Below are positions 34,743-45,434 of a stretch of 64,000 nucleotides of DNA, piece after piece; the first letter of the stretch is position 1, and each line of letters opens with the position of its first letter. Made by a program: the position numbers and the translations under genes. Source of the DNA: Monoplex corrugatus (lineage: Eukaryota > Mollusca > Gastropoda > Littorinimorpha > Ranellidae); NCBI GenBank assembly GCA_030674185.1, contig CM060315.1, forward strand, positions 85,087,454-85,151,453. Direction: 5' to 3'. The notes below the pieces were generated by a model that was given only the letters and a program-made list of their open reading frames with translations, did no database searches and was not told the DNA's origin.

Positions 34743-36910
34743 GGTTGCAGTCGTCTGATACTGATTCAGTTCTCACCAGGCCTTGATTGGGTTATCGTTT
34801 CTGAACCAAGTTAGTTTCATATCTTGCAGGTTTGCTTGGATTACGGGAGGGAGATTTCAGTGGTGCTCTCTTGGTGGTCAAGGGAGACTAATTTTGTTTT
34901 GGAAAATATTTCTTAGTAGGGCTTGTTTCTCTTTCTGCTCTGCTCACATTTGGGCGAGGTTGAATATCTGTAGGTCTGTGTTTCAAGGGGCGAATCACTC
35001 TGAGTTTCTTTTGGACCTGGGAATCACGTCGTTGGATTGTGGGGCCAGCCTGAGTCCAGGTCTGATTTTGTGAGTTCGTGTTATACTGACTTGGAAATTT
35101 CTAGGCAGTTGTTGAATATCTGTGTTTCTGGAAGGGTGTTAGTCCCTTTTCTCTGAGGTAACCTGGTTACTTTGTAACAGGTTATGTGTGAACTTAAGAT
35201 GTTGATCTAGTTCACTTCGAGATTTGTCTATGTTTTCTATGTTCGCCCTGTTGGTCCAGTTGAATGAACCTAGGCAAGGGTGATGTTGCGATTGTACGAG
35301 TTTGTGCTGCTCGGTGCTGTTCCAATCTCTATGTCGTTCTGAGGAGCAGAAGAATTTTGGTGGAGACCAGTGTAGTAGTTCTGTGACTCTTTTGAAGAGG
35401 TGAGTAGATAGGTGGGTCTTTGGTGTAAATTGTAAATTGTCTTTCAGTTTCAGATGGGGTGGAAGCAGTCCCATTTGTGTTGTGTATTTATGTACAGTTA
35501 GTTTATTTTGCTGGTGAGTTGCGTTTTGGATTGTTCTGGTGCAGTGGCTGCAGCTTTGACTGTGTTTTGTGAATTGTCGTAATTGTGAATGATTGTATCT
35601 TAAATGGTTTAATGAATCTAAATTGGGTCGTATTTGGGCCAGCTAATTTCAAGTTGGTTGTTACTGATTTGTGTGGGCGTGTGGAGTTACATTATTGGTT
35701 GTTGTATGATAGTGTGTTGTTCGCGTTTATGGGTTTAATTTCTGGTTTCCCTTAGTTCCAAACTGGTTTGAGAGGTTCTTCCAACCGGTTTGTGTTGCGT
35801 CGTAACATAGGTTTGGGTTAGGGTTTATTCCTCGTCGTTGAGATGTAAATTCGCGATTATTTCGATTCTTTGCGCCCTGGTTGTTGAATAGGCCTGGCCT
35901 TGTGAATCCAAGCCGTGAGGTTAGGATAACCAATTTAATTTGCTTATAATGAGTATATTGTGCCGTTTACTGTTTGGGGATAAACTTAGAGAAGCTTATC
36001 GTTTGGAGATAAGGCTATGTGCGTTCTGTGACCGACTGACAGACAGTTGACAGTGGAAGTTAAAGAAAAAAGGGATATGTAACTTTATAATTGAGTGCCA
36101 ATATGAGTGTGTGGCTATCGTCAAGGGCGGGTTAATGTTTTGGTATTTTGGCCCATGGTCGTGGTTACGTTCTATGGTTTCATTTCATGTGGAGTTTGTC
36201 CCTAAATTGCTTTATTGGTCATTGTAGATGAGTCTTTGCAGTTGCACCCGTATTATCGGTTTGTCTTGGTGTGTCTGATGATTTGTGTGTTCTGTTGTCT
36301 TGTTAAAATGTGATGGAAAAGAGAGATTGTTTGTTTTCTTGTGTGATATGTAGTCAACCACCGATTGTTTGTATTTTCTATAGGTGATTCGTCCATGTAA
36401 TCAGTCCCTATAACTCGTTCCTTGTATCCCATATCCAGTAATCTGATTTGTAGACCTGTGCCATGCAACCAGTACAGCACAGTATCTACGCTCGACCACC
36501 ATCCATCAGCTCTCCGTGGGAAGGACTGGCGACTCAGGGTGTCTGCAGTTAGCTGTGGCGCGTGTGAGGAGAGAAATCCCTTTGTCCCTCATCGAGTTCC
36601 GTGAGAAGATTCTCCATTTGCGTGGATGGGATCGGGGATCTTCTTCCCTGTGCGTTTTGCTACGTGCTGCAGTTCCTGGGCGTCAGCGTGGGGTCTCAAA
36701 ATCGGTCGAGGAGTGTGTGGGGTTGTGTATGGATCAATCATATGTGTGCGTTGTCATGGGTAACGAAATTGTTACCTTCGTGTGCTCGTAAAGTTTTGTT
36801 AGGGCTAAGTTAAATCATCTACCTTGCCTTGGGCAACGTGATGGTTACTTATACCTGACTTCAAGTCCATTTCGGTTGATAGTTTAACTAAATTCCAAGG
36901 GTTTATGTTT
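34743..36910. other. GT-rich intergenic sequence, no gene recognised
   Basis: No frame has recognisable protein motifs. The sequence is T/G-rich on the + strand and non-repetitive within the window. It may be part of a larger insertion that separates the 21-bp array from its isolated unit at 39250. Confidence 0.4.
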
Positions 36911-37200
36911 TTGTTATAATTTGATTGTGCCCTTGTCTTTGAAGTGCTGTGAAATGTACAATGTTAGTACATTGTTGTGCATTGATGGAATTCGTGGTAT
37001 TAAGCTTGTTATAATTTGATTGTGCCCTTGTCTTTGAAGTGACGTGGAATATACAATGTTAGTACATTGTTGTGCATTTGATGGAATTCGTGGTATTAAG
37101 CTTGTTATAATTTGATTGTGCCCTTGTCTTTGAAGTGCTGTGAAATATACAATGTTAGTACGTTGTTGTGCATTCGATGAATTCGTGGTATTAAGCTTGC
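36911..37200. repeat. 95-bp tandem triplication
   Basis: Three copies of about 95 bases begin at 36911, 37006 and 37102 with TTGTTATAATTTGATTGTGC. They are over 90 percent alike. It lies downstream (3') of the - strand LINE and may belong to its 3' UTR. Confidence 0.9.
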
Positions 37201-37532
37201 TTTGAGAACCGTTTGTGTGGTTTAACCAGCCTGGGACTGCCAAGCTAGGTTCTTCTTATTCTCTTCTGCAGTGTTGAGGGCCCACAATCAAACTTGATTA
37301 TTCTGGTGCCTATAACTGGGGGGTTTGCAGCAGATAAATCTGGGGCAGTGGACATGTCTTAAGAGTTCAGTTTTAATCATGATGATGGTGGAGGGTGGGG
37401 GGAATGAGGGTGGTGGGGTGAGGAGTTAGGAGGGGGAAGGGGATGAAGAGGGGTGGGGTGGGTGAAGAGGGCAGCAGGGTGGGTGGGGCAGGGGCTCTGA
37501 GTGGAAGTGTGGGGGAGGGAAGGGGGGTCGGT

Positions 37533-38790
37533 CTAGTCTGGGATTTTGGAGGCCCTTGACACGAATGTGTCAAGTGTTGTGGCCTCAACTGTTCCTTGTT
37601 GGAGACTGTTCCAGTTCTTGACAGTTCTAGGCAGAAATGAAGCAGCTCTATACTGGGTCCTTGATGTGACCAAGTGGAACTGTCTGTCATGGCCACGTCG
37701 CTTACGGTCAGGTAGACGGACTAGTTTTGCTTGTAGGCTGGGACAGTGAACAAGGCCTTGGTGCACTTTGAACAGCATAGAGAGTCTTGCTACTTGCCGT
37801 CGTTTCTCCAATGAGGGCCAGCCCAGTGTGACCAGCATGCTGCTAACACTAGAAGTGTTCCTATATCTGTTGAGGACGAAGCGTGCAGTTCGTCTTTGAA
37901 TCTCTTCTATTTTAGTTATGTTTTTCTCTGTATGGGAGTCCCAGACGGAAGACGCGTACTCCAGATGGGGGCGAACTAGCGCTTTGTAGGCTCGTTCCTT
38001 GATCTCTGAGGAGCTGATTTTCAGATTCCGTCTGAGGAATTTGAGCATTCTGTTTCCTTTGAAACACAGGTTGTTTATGTGTTCGTCCCAACTCATGCCT
38101 TTGGCCACAGTGCCACCAAGGTATTTTGTAGATGTTACGGTGTCGAGGGTATGTCCGTGAAGGGAATAGTCATAGTGAAGTGGGGACCTACTCCTTGTGA
38201 CACGAAGGGCTTGGCATTTCGCAGGATGAAACTCCATATCCCAGCTCCTCTCCCAATCGGCTAGGCGTTGGAGATCTTCTTTGAGCTGTTCTTGGTCTTT
38301 GCTGTTGGCTATCATCCTGGATACTGCTGTGTCATCGGCGAACATCCGTGCCTTTGCTAAGAGCTTCTCAGGGAGGTCGTTAATACATACTAGGAACAAG
38401 CATGAACCTAGCACAGACCCCTGAGGTACACCAGATTTGACGCTCACTGCGGAGGAGGACGCTCCACCCACTACTACTGCTTGCTGCCGATCCTTGAGAA
38501 AGTTGGAGATCCATGCTCCTGTAGTTCCTCTGATGCCGTATCTCTGGAGTTTATGCATTAGCAAAGAGTGATTGACCCGGTCAAATGCCTTTGAAAAGTC
38601 CATTATGAGGACATCGGTCTGTTTGCCTCTTTCCAGGTTTGCAGTCAGCTCTTCAGTGAACTCAAGGAGTTGGGTCTCACATGATCTTACTTTTCGAAAC
38701 CCATGCTGGTTGTCGCTCAATATCTGGTGGCTCTCAAGGTGTTTCATTACTGCGCTAACTATGATGTGCTCCAACATTTTGCACACAATA
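37533..38790 (-). CDS. Jockey/CR1-like LINE reverse transcriptase, 5'-truncated, intact 417-residue frame
   Basis: The frame starts within the finger domain (CKMLEHIIVSAVMKHLESHQ), then LSDNQHGFRKVRSCETQLLE, DVLIMDFSKAFDRVNHSLL, VKSGVPQGSVLGSCLFLVCI and the catalytic MFADDTAV. The thumb and C terminus follow: STKYLGGTVAKGMSWDEHI, VRPHLEYASSVWD, IEEIQRRTARFVLN and TVKNWNSLQQGTVEA. All reverse transcriptase motifs from 2 onward are present and no stop interrupts them. The endonuclease and the N-terminal third are missing, so the copy is 5'-truncated near 38790. The open frame suggests recent insertion. Its 3' UTR probably covers 37250-37532. Confidence 0.88.
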
Positions 38791-38930
38791 GTAACAGCGT
38801 TCTGGTTAAGACTGCCGATAGCGAAGGCTATCGTCAGGTCGACCGTGCAGACAAGAAACTGTATGCGTTCGCTGTTAGTCCGGGCGTTGTGGGGTGTTTG
38901 GATGTGGTTGTTTAAAAATGTGGGGATGAA

Positions 38931-38934
<4 letters not shown>

Positions 38935-39019
<85 letters not shown>

Positions 39020-39020
39020 G
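38935..39020. repeat. (GT)n microsatellite
   Basis: A nearly pure GT run of about 85 bases. Confidence 0.95.
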
Positions 39021-39249
39021 TGTGTGTGTTTTGTTTTGGGGTTTTTTTTTGTTTGTTTGTTGAGTAATTTTGTTTAAGATATGATGTTGATGTGTTATTT
39101 GTGAACTCCTGTGTTATTGAATGACAGTATTACATATGTGTGAATGAAAAATAGTTGTTTGTTGACATTACTGTGTGTTGGGGCGATAGGTAAATAGGAC
39201 TGTAAATTCTGTCAATCCCTCTTAGCAAGATCAGGTCTTAGCAAGCCTG

Positions 39250-39297
39250 ACAGTCTGTGCTGGTGTTTGTGTATGCATTCACATGAAAGAGTGTTCG
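39250..39297 (+). repeat. Isolated unit of the 21-bp array end
   Basis: GTCTGTGCTGGTGTTTGTGT then ATGCATTCACATGAAAGAGTG reproduces the long unit found at 34620-34720, 4.5 kb away and in the same orientation. Confidence 0.85.
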
Positions 39298-39454
39298 GAC
39301 ATCATATGCACACGATAAAGTTATTCTCTTTTCTGGTTCTATGTTATATCAACTTATATCATTTAATTCATTATTGATTATACATATTTTCTGCAAAGTG
39401 CAAAGTGCTTGGGAGTATTTCTTCCCAGAATGTTGTGCTGTATGAAATTAATTA

Positions 39455-39600
39455 TTGTTGTTGCTCATGTTGTTGTCATCATCATCATTGTCATTGTATT
39501 ATTATTGTTGTTGTCATTGTTGTTGTTATTATTATCATCATTATTATTGTTATCATCATCATCATCATCATCGTTATTCTCGTTGTTGTTGTTACATCAT
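39455..39600. repeat. GTT/ATC trinucleotide repeats
   Basis: Runs of TTG, ATT and ATC triplets. Not coding. Confidence 0.9.
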
Positions 39601-39775
39601 TTTACTTTACTATCATTGCAAACTATCAGAATAGGTTTTTACCCACAACTCTGTGGATAGTGCGTTCAGAACCAAGAATGACTTCGGAAAACGATCATAT
39701 CCATTTTGACTTAATCATATGTAATGTTGCTATTGGTGGACGTATCTGTGGGTTACAAGAAAGGTACGGAGACTG

Positions 39776-40168
39776 AACTGTGTATGTTGATAGCATGGCC
39801 AGACTGTGTATGTTGATAGCATGGCCACACTGTGTATGTTGATAGTATGGCCAGACTGTGTATGTTGATAGCATGGCCAGACTGTGTATGTTGATAGCAT
39901 GGCCAGACTGTGTATGTTGATAGTATGGCCAGACTGTGTATGTTGATAGCTATGGCCAGACTGTGTATGTTGATAGCATGGCCAGACTGTGTATGTTGAT
40001 AGCATGGCCAGACTGTGTATGTTGATAGCATGGCCAGACTGTGTATGTTGATAGTATGGCCAGACTGTGTATGTTGATAGCATGGCCAGACTGTGTATGT
40101 TGATAGCATGGCCAGACTGTGTATGTTGATAGCATGGCCAGACTGTGTATGTTGATAGCATGGCCAGA
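39776..40168. repeat. 26-bp minisatellite, about 15 copies
   Basis: Units read TGTGTATGTTGATAGCATGG then CCAGAC, with rare T or A variants and one one-base insertion at 39950. The long His/Ser-rich - strand frames reflect the repeat. Confidence 0.96.
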
Positions 40169-40607
40169 TTTGGATGATGCCAACTGTCATCAAACAAATT
40201 TCTCAATTTGATAGGGAGATAATTGTGCGGCTTGACAACATCATGATTATGAAAACTTAAGGCAATTTCCTTTGAGAATAGGCTCAAAACGTTATAGTAA
40301 TATCCAAGAGATGAAAAATTATTTTAAAAAGAAATAAACGCCAAAAAAACAAACAAACAAACAAAACCAACAACATCAACAATTGAACCGCCAAGGTCAA
40401 TTATGCACATGGACACTTAATGGGAAGAGAGCAGATGTGAGAGAAGAGGAGGGGGGAGGGGGTGAGATTCGTATCATGTATAGACGGATAACAGGCTGGT
40501 ATGTCCATTAAAGGATATGTTTTATGGAACTTGCGGAATGTGTGAAACAGCTGGACGTGTACTGACAGTGTTCACTTTAACTCTGTTTTGCTTGTGTTGT
40601 TTTACAG

Positions 40608-40803
40608 GAATATGACCGACATTGTTACTTTGGGTATGTATGCCATCACAATTAAAGCTGAAATCATGGACCAGAAAAACATGAAGAAATTCTCATGCGA
40701 AAATTCTTGCGAAATTTGCGTGCTCAAAATACGCGAAGAAAAAGAGGCCAAGTTGTTATGGAAAGAACAATTGAAGCAAAGAGAACGCTTCCATTTTGAG
40801 TGA
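40608..40803 (+). CDS. Possible terminal exon of an unknown host gene
   Basis: A good acceptor (pyrimidine-rich tract ending TTGTTTTACAG at 40607) precedes an open frame with ATG at 40612: MTDIVTLGMYAITIKAEIMD, a cysteine-containing segment CENSCEICVLK, and a charged, probably helical end with stop at 40801-40803. No family is recognised. The amphipathic lysine/glutamate-rich tail is not low-complexity. It could be a chance frame; no upstream exon was found. Confidence 0.25.
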
Positions 40804-40816
40804 ACAATATTTTAAT

Positions 40817-41013
40817 TTAATCCTTTGACTTCTCGCCCTGCCCACCAGCATGCCGCGTTGTCAACCATGCTAGCTAAGTAAGCAAAAACCTTGACCCTTT
40901 GATACCTTCACCTTTTCCGCCAGCTTCCTGCAGGAAGCTGGCGGAAAGGTGAGGATATCAAAGGGTTAAGTTTTCGCAGTTGGTAGACAGGGTGCGGGAG
41001 TCAAAGGGTTAAA
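40817..41013. mobile_element. piggyBac-type palindromic MITE, copy 2
   Basis: Ends TCCTTTGACTTC and GGGAGTCAAAGGG are bounded by TTAA on each side (40817-40820 and 41009-41012). Inside, 40897-40968 is a near-perfect palindrome of about 70 bases centred on CTTCCTGCAGGAAG, with inner CCCTTTGATACC and GGATATCAAAGGG ends. Like copy 1 it looks like one foldback unit nested within another. No coding capacity. Confidence 0.72.
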
Positions 41014-42025
41014 GTTTTGGCAGATGTGGAGTGCTTACAACAAGGTGACCAAAAAGATTAGTCTTGATAAAGAGCTTTTTAAGAAAAAAAATGTTTTCAA
41101 GCACTGCCTCAGTCCACAGATGATCTGCCCAGGACAGTATTTAGAGACAGGCATCGGGGCAATTTGGCGCGAAATGAACACTTCATGAAAAAAGTTTGCG
41201 TACGAAGTAAAAAAGATTCGCTCCTTCATGCCAAAAAAAGTTTCGCTGTGAAATTCGTGCTAAGTTCATGTGACATTTAGTTTTATTTACGCAGTAACGA
41301 AAGGTGTAAGCGAACTTGGTTCTTTCGGGACAAGTTTTTAATTTCGGGTCTATGGATTGTCAGCTTTAGAACTGAACTTCGCTTCTCTCTACTCTTCTTA
41401 CAATATCACTTTCAACAAATGACGTCAAAGCAGTAAACTGACGGGTGTTGGCTAAGTATCATGCTAACTATTCATGGCAGAAATTAAGAAATGGATACAA
41501 TTTAGACATGCACACAAAGTTGCACAAACTGTGTCACAGGTGTTACGATACCATAAACCGGTTCGAGGAATCCGAGTTGGCCCGACTCAATTTCAGACTG
41601 AAGCAAAGAAACTCACATAAAAAGAGGAGTATGCAGAGAACATGATACTCCTCCATGAAAGAAAATATTACTATTCTTATTATCCGTTGTAAGGTGTGCC
41701 GACCTGAGATCGCTGCAGTATGTCTCATGCCGAAAGTGTAACGCTTAGAAATAATCTTGTATATGGGAACAGTGGCCTTCCCACAGTCAGCACTATGATG
41801 GGTCAGTATCCGGCATAGGGAATATAATGATGGGAAACGTGATGCCCCAACCAAGACATAATTCAATTTCAGTTTCGATTTCGTCTTGATGGCGTCTCCG
41901 CGTTCGAAATGTTCCATATGTAAAATGCCGCAAATGACATGTGGTGGAAAACAATCCCAAACAATCTGCATGAGCCATAGAGCCATAAGCCTGTGTCTTA
42001 ATCTACGCTCTGACAAGGCCCCGAG
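41014..42025. other. Mostly unassigned intergenic DNA
   Basis: Apart from the uncertain frame at 41448-41645 nothing is recognised. Confidence 0.4.
41448..41645 (+). other. Uncharacterised open frame with CxxC motif
   Basis: The frame encodes WQKLRNGYNLDMHTKLHKLC then HRCYDTINRFEESELARLNF and ends basic (KKRSMQRT). CHRC within a helical context could be part of a zinc-binding domain. An acceptor-like CATGGCAG precedes it. No family assignment is possible and it may be noncoding. Confidence 0.2.
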
Positions 42026-42029
42026 GTTC

Positions 42030-42625
42030 TACCTTAATTTATGAGTTCTATATACCATAGTGTGAGGTTCTACCTAACTTATGGGTTCTATATACCATAG
42101 TGTGAGGTCTACCTAACTTATGGGTTCTATATACATAGTGTGAGGTCTACCTAACTTATGGATTCTGTATACCATAATGTCAGGTTCTATTTAACTTATA
42201 GGTTCTATATACCATAGTGTGAGGTTCTATCTAACTTATGGGTTCTATATACCATAGTGTGAGGTTCTACCTAACTTATAGGTTCTATATACCATAGTGT
42301 GAGGTTCTATCTAACTTATGGGTTCTATATACCATAGTGTGAGGTTCTACTTAACTTAAAGTTCTATAACCATAGTGTGAGGTTCTACCTAATTATGGGT
42401 TCTATATACCATAGTGTCAGTTTACCTTAGGTTCTGTATACCATAGTTGAGGTTCTACTATTATGGTTTGTATACCATAGTGTCAGGTTCTACCTTATGG
42501 ATTCTGTATACCATAGTTGAGGTTCTACTAGCTTATGGGTTCTGTATACCATAGTCAGGTTCTACTTATGGTTCTGTACATAGTCTAAGGTTCTACCTAG
42601 CTTATGGATTCTGTATACCATAGAA
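42030..42625. repeat. 40-bp minisatellite, about 16 copies
   Basis: Units contain GTTCTATATACCATAGTGTG then AGGTTCTACCTAACTTATG. Later units shrink by deletion (28-36 bases). The last unit abuts the first recognisable codon of the next LINE at 42626. Confidence 0.95.
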
Positions 42626-43614
42626 AGGCTCAGTATTGATTGAAAAGATCTAAGAATAATCAGAAATATGTATTGGGAACAAACAGCAGCAATGAGAATA
42701 GAAAATGGTACAAGCTCTTTCCAAAATATCAAAAGAGGGGTTAGGCATGGATGTGTTCTGTCACCAGAATTGTTTTCAATTTACAGCGAAACGATCACGA
42801 GGAACCTTGAAGAATGCCCTGGGATAAAGATTGGAGGTTTTATGACCATTGTTTTGTGAAATTATAATAGGCACAATCTTATTATAATTTACACATACAT
42901 CACGCCTAAACGAATATTATCCATCAAGGAATTTCACTTACTTTTTGTTAGGCCTACTTAAACTGTTACGAGGGTTGTAACGATAGCCCAACAAAATAAG
43001 TGAATTTGAGGATATACTTAGGTGAAAATGGTAAATTAAATAATGCTATTAATACAAAACAATGGTCAATTAACCCCTATATGGCTGAAACAAGAAAACT
43101 CTCAGCATGGAAAGATTGGAGGAAAAATGATAAACAACAGTCGTTACGGAGATGACACCATGCTAATCGCAGAAAATGAAAAGACCTACAAAATCTTGTG
43201 AATACAATAAAAATAGAAAGCAAAATTAAAGGGCTGGAGCTGAATAGCATGAAGACTGAATCATAGTAATCAGTAAAAACAAGAAATCCCCTCATGCAAA
43301 ATAACAGCAAATGGCACAACATTGAGACAGGTTGATAAGTTTAAATATCTGGGAACGGTCATTTCATCAGACGGCAGATGCACATCAGAAATAGCCAGCA
43401 GAATCGGCCAAGCTAAAACACCATTCAAGAAGATGAAAAGCGTTCTTACCAACAAATGCCTATCAATTAACATCAGGAAGAGAGTTCTTGAATGTTATAT
43501 AGAACCGATAATGTTATGTGGATGTGAAGCGTGGACATTTGACACACAAAGTCAGAATAAATTTGAGGCCACTGAAATGTGGTTTCTAAGAAGAATGTTC
43601 CATGGACAACAATA
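42626..43614 (+). pseudogene. LINE reverse transcriptase (family A), split by nested insertion
   Basis: Before the insertion: LRIIRNMYWEQTAAMRIENG, GVRHGCVLSPELFSIYSE and ECPGIKIGG. After it: INNSRYGDDTMLIAENEK (catalytic box with GDD for ADD), a short frameshifted part, then VDKFKYLGTVISSDGRCTSE, IGQAKTPFKKMKSVL and CGCEAWTFDTQSQNKFEATE. It ends at 43614 near a GACA repeat. Same family as 11889-12482. The endonuclease and fingers are replaced by the 40-bp array. Confidence 0.82.
42838..43110. mobile_element. Foldback (long hairpin) non-autonomous element with 12-bp target duplication
   Basis: A 273-bp insertion in the LINE is flanked by AAAGATTGGAGG at 42826-42837 and 43111-43122. Within it, GACCATTGTTTTGT (42844-42857) is exactly inverted at 43054-43067. 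The two arms stay complementary inward, e.g. AATTTCACTTACTTTTTGTT against AACAAAATAAGTGAATTT, to a centre GTTACGAGGGTTGTAAC. An unpaired 43-base segment lies between the right arm and the right duplication. No coding capacity. It may be a foldback MITE or a SINE-like retroposon. Confidence 0.8.
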
Positions 43615-43619
43615 GATAG

Positions 43620-43730
43620 ACAGACAGACAAACAGACAGACAGAGCGTGCGTGCGTGTGTGGGGGTAGGGTGGCGGCGTGCGGGCGTGCGTGCGTGGGTG
43701 TGTGTATGTGTGTGTGGTGTTTGCGTATTT
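43620..43730. repeat. GACA and GT-rich microsatellites
   Basis: GACA repeats are followed by GT/GC-rich sequence. Confidence 0.85.
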
Positions 43731-43828
43731 TGGCTCGGTCGACCTATAATGGACCTAATTCTAACATTAACCCCAAATTTAACCCTAAACTCACCTTAAC
43801 CCTCACCCTGAACCTCACGAGTCCACAT
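43731..43828 (+). repeat. GT-linked dispersed repeat, copy 1
   Basis: After a GT-rich tract, GGCTCGGTCGACCTATAATG then GACCTAATTCTAACATTAACC and CACCCTGAACCTCAC. A second copy with the same left context is at 44309-44373. Confidence 0.6.
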
Positions 43829-44212
43829 TAGTGTAGGTAGCGATCGTTTCCCATCAGACATCATTTAGCGGCTTGGGGTGGAACCTTGCTGTCGACGACA
43901 CACGCTGCCAAAGATTGAATAGCACTAGTAGTCGAATAAAGAATATATATATATATGGACATGCACACACACACACACACACTTACATACACAAACTCTT
44001 TCACACACACGGTCGATGTGAAACAATCTACTTATCTAAAATGAAGGGAAAAGAAAGAAAACCACAAAACAATAAAATTGAAGGGAGAAGGTTGACCGAG
44101 TACATTGAGGTCTTAGAGCAGCGAATTAACAAAGACTTCTCACTGGGCTAACATTATGAGGGCAATACCCATCTCCTCTCCTTTACTGCTTTACCTTCCC
44201 CAACTCTCTCTC

Positions 44213-44220
44213 TCTCTCTG

Positions 44221-44291
<71 letters not shown>

Positions 44292-44308
44292 TGCGTGTGT
44301 GTATGTTG
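44213..44308. repeat. (GT)n microsatellite
   Basis: Pure GT for about 75 bases. Confidence 0.96.
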
Positions 44309-44373
44309 GCTGGGTCAACCTATAAAGGACCTAATCCTAACATCACCCTAACCTTCACCCTGAACCTCACAAC
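44309..44373 (+). repeat. GT-linked dispersed repeat, copy 2
   Basis: GGCTGGGTCAACCTATAAAG then GACCTAATCCTAACATCACC and TTCACCCTGAACCTCAC match copy 1 at 43731-43828 with some differences and one length change. In both copies the unit follows GT repeats. Confidence 0.6.
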
Positions 44374-45430
44374 AGGGTCAGGAGGGACGTATTGACGGCT
44401 AGGTGGACTGCAGGCAGCACACTCAAAGTCTTACACAAGCCAAACTCCAACCTTAAAGACAGAGTTCTAGCGATACGTCTACCTGACCTGAGACAAACAC
44501 TTGTTTCCAACATACTGTTTGGTTTGAACCCAGCAACACACAGGAAAGCTGATCCCGTCGGTGTTGTTGTCCATCTGTCAGGCTGGTCAAAAATAGCCAC
44601 ACTGACCATGAGCGGAGGGGAAAAAGAACCAAGGTACCTTGTCCTCCTGTCATGTTGGAGGAACTAGATTACCAGGTACACACCATTACAGTTTTTGACC
44701 ACCCACCCTGGAATGAGTCGCTTGTTACATCACAGTGCTACTGACGGAAATAGAAAGTAGGGGTGTCGGGGCTCGATTGGGAAGTTTGATAATTAAAGTA
44801 ATCCTCCCTGTATTTGCTATCTTTAAATACCTAATATCGTCATTGTTTCTTTGTTAAAATGACATTTGAAAACAATACCCAAGACATTAAAGGCGCTGTT
44901 TCAATAATAAAACTTCGAAAATGCCTGTTTTCAATAACCAAAAGATCCGTCGAGCCCCACATGAAGGGCAGTTCCTAACATGAAGACTAGGCTTTGATTG
45001 CTAAGGAAATTGTATTGCTAGTAAGTATTGTAATGAGCCTTTCTTGTTTTTTTCTCAAAATGGTGAGTCAAATGGGTACCATCTTCCACAGCCAATATCT
45101 TGTAAAATAAAAATTTGATTTGAAAACATTTTGCACCGTTAGAAAGAACACTGAAATTAAGTTTAGAGTCAGCAATAAACTACAAACGATCAGCTGGTGA
45201 TAAACGACTCATTTCACAGCTGCAGGTTCACATTTTCAGTCACACACATCCAAAACCGTGTTACTATTTATATCTAGGCACGCAGCGGGTCGGAAAGCTT
45301 TGTTTGGCAAGGTCAGTGTTCTTTGAGAGGTCTCTAACAGGCTTTTAGCTGTGTAGGTTAGGGCGGAGTTTAGAGATGATTGTACCATTTCTTTATTGAA
45401 ATGTTTTGTGCAAAGCTGTATATATACAGA
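44374..45430. other. Intergenic, no gene recognised
   Basis: A 91-residue + frame at 44392-44667 has ordinary composition but no recognised motif. The remainder is AT-rich unique DNA. Confidence 0.4.
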
Positions 45431-45434
45431 CATA

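Noticed and set aside
35727..35933. Short - strand frame in the GT-rich block
   Set aside because: No motif or splice context; it reflects base bias.
38797..38913. Short + frame beyond the LINE end with bacterial-looking codon use (VKTADSEGYRQVDRADKKLY)
   Set aside because: Only about 40 codons, no recognised family, and no other sign of foreign DNA; treated as chance.
44392..44667. 91-residue + frame near the GT-linked repeat
   Set aside because: Ordinary composition but no motif, no splice context and an equally open opposite strand.
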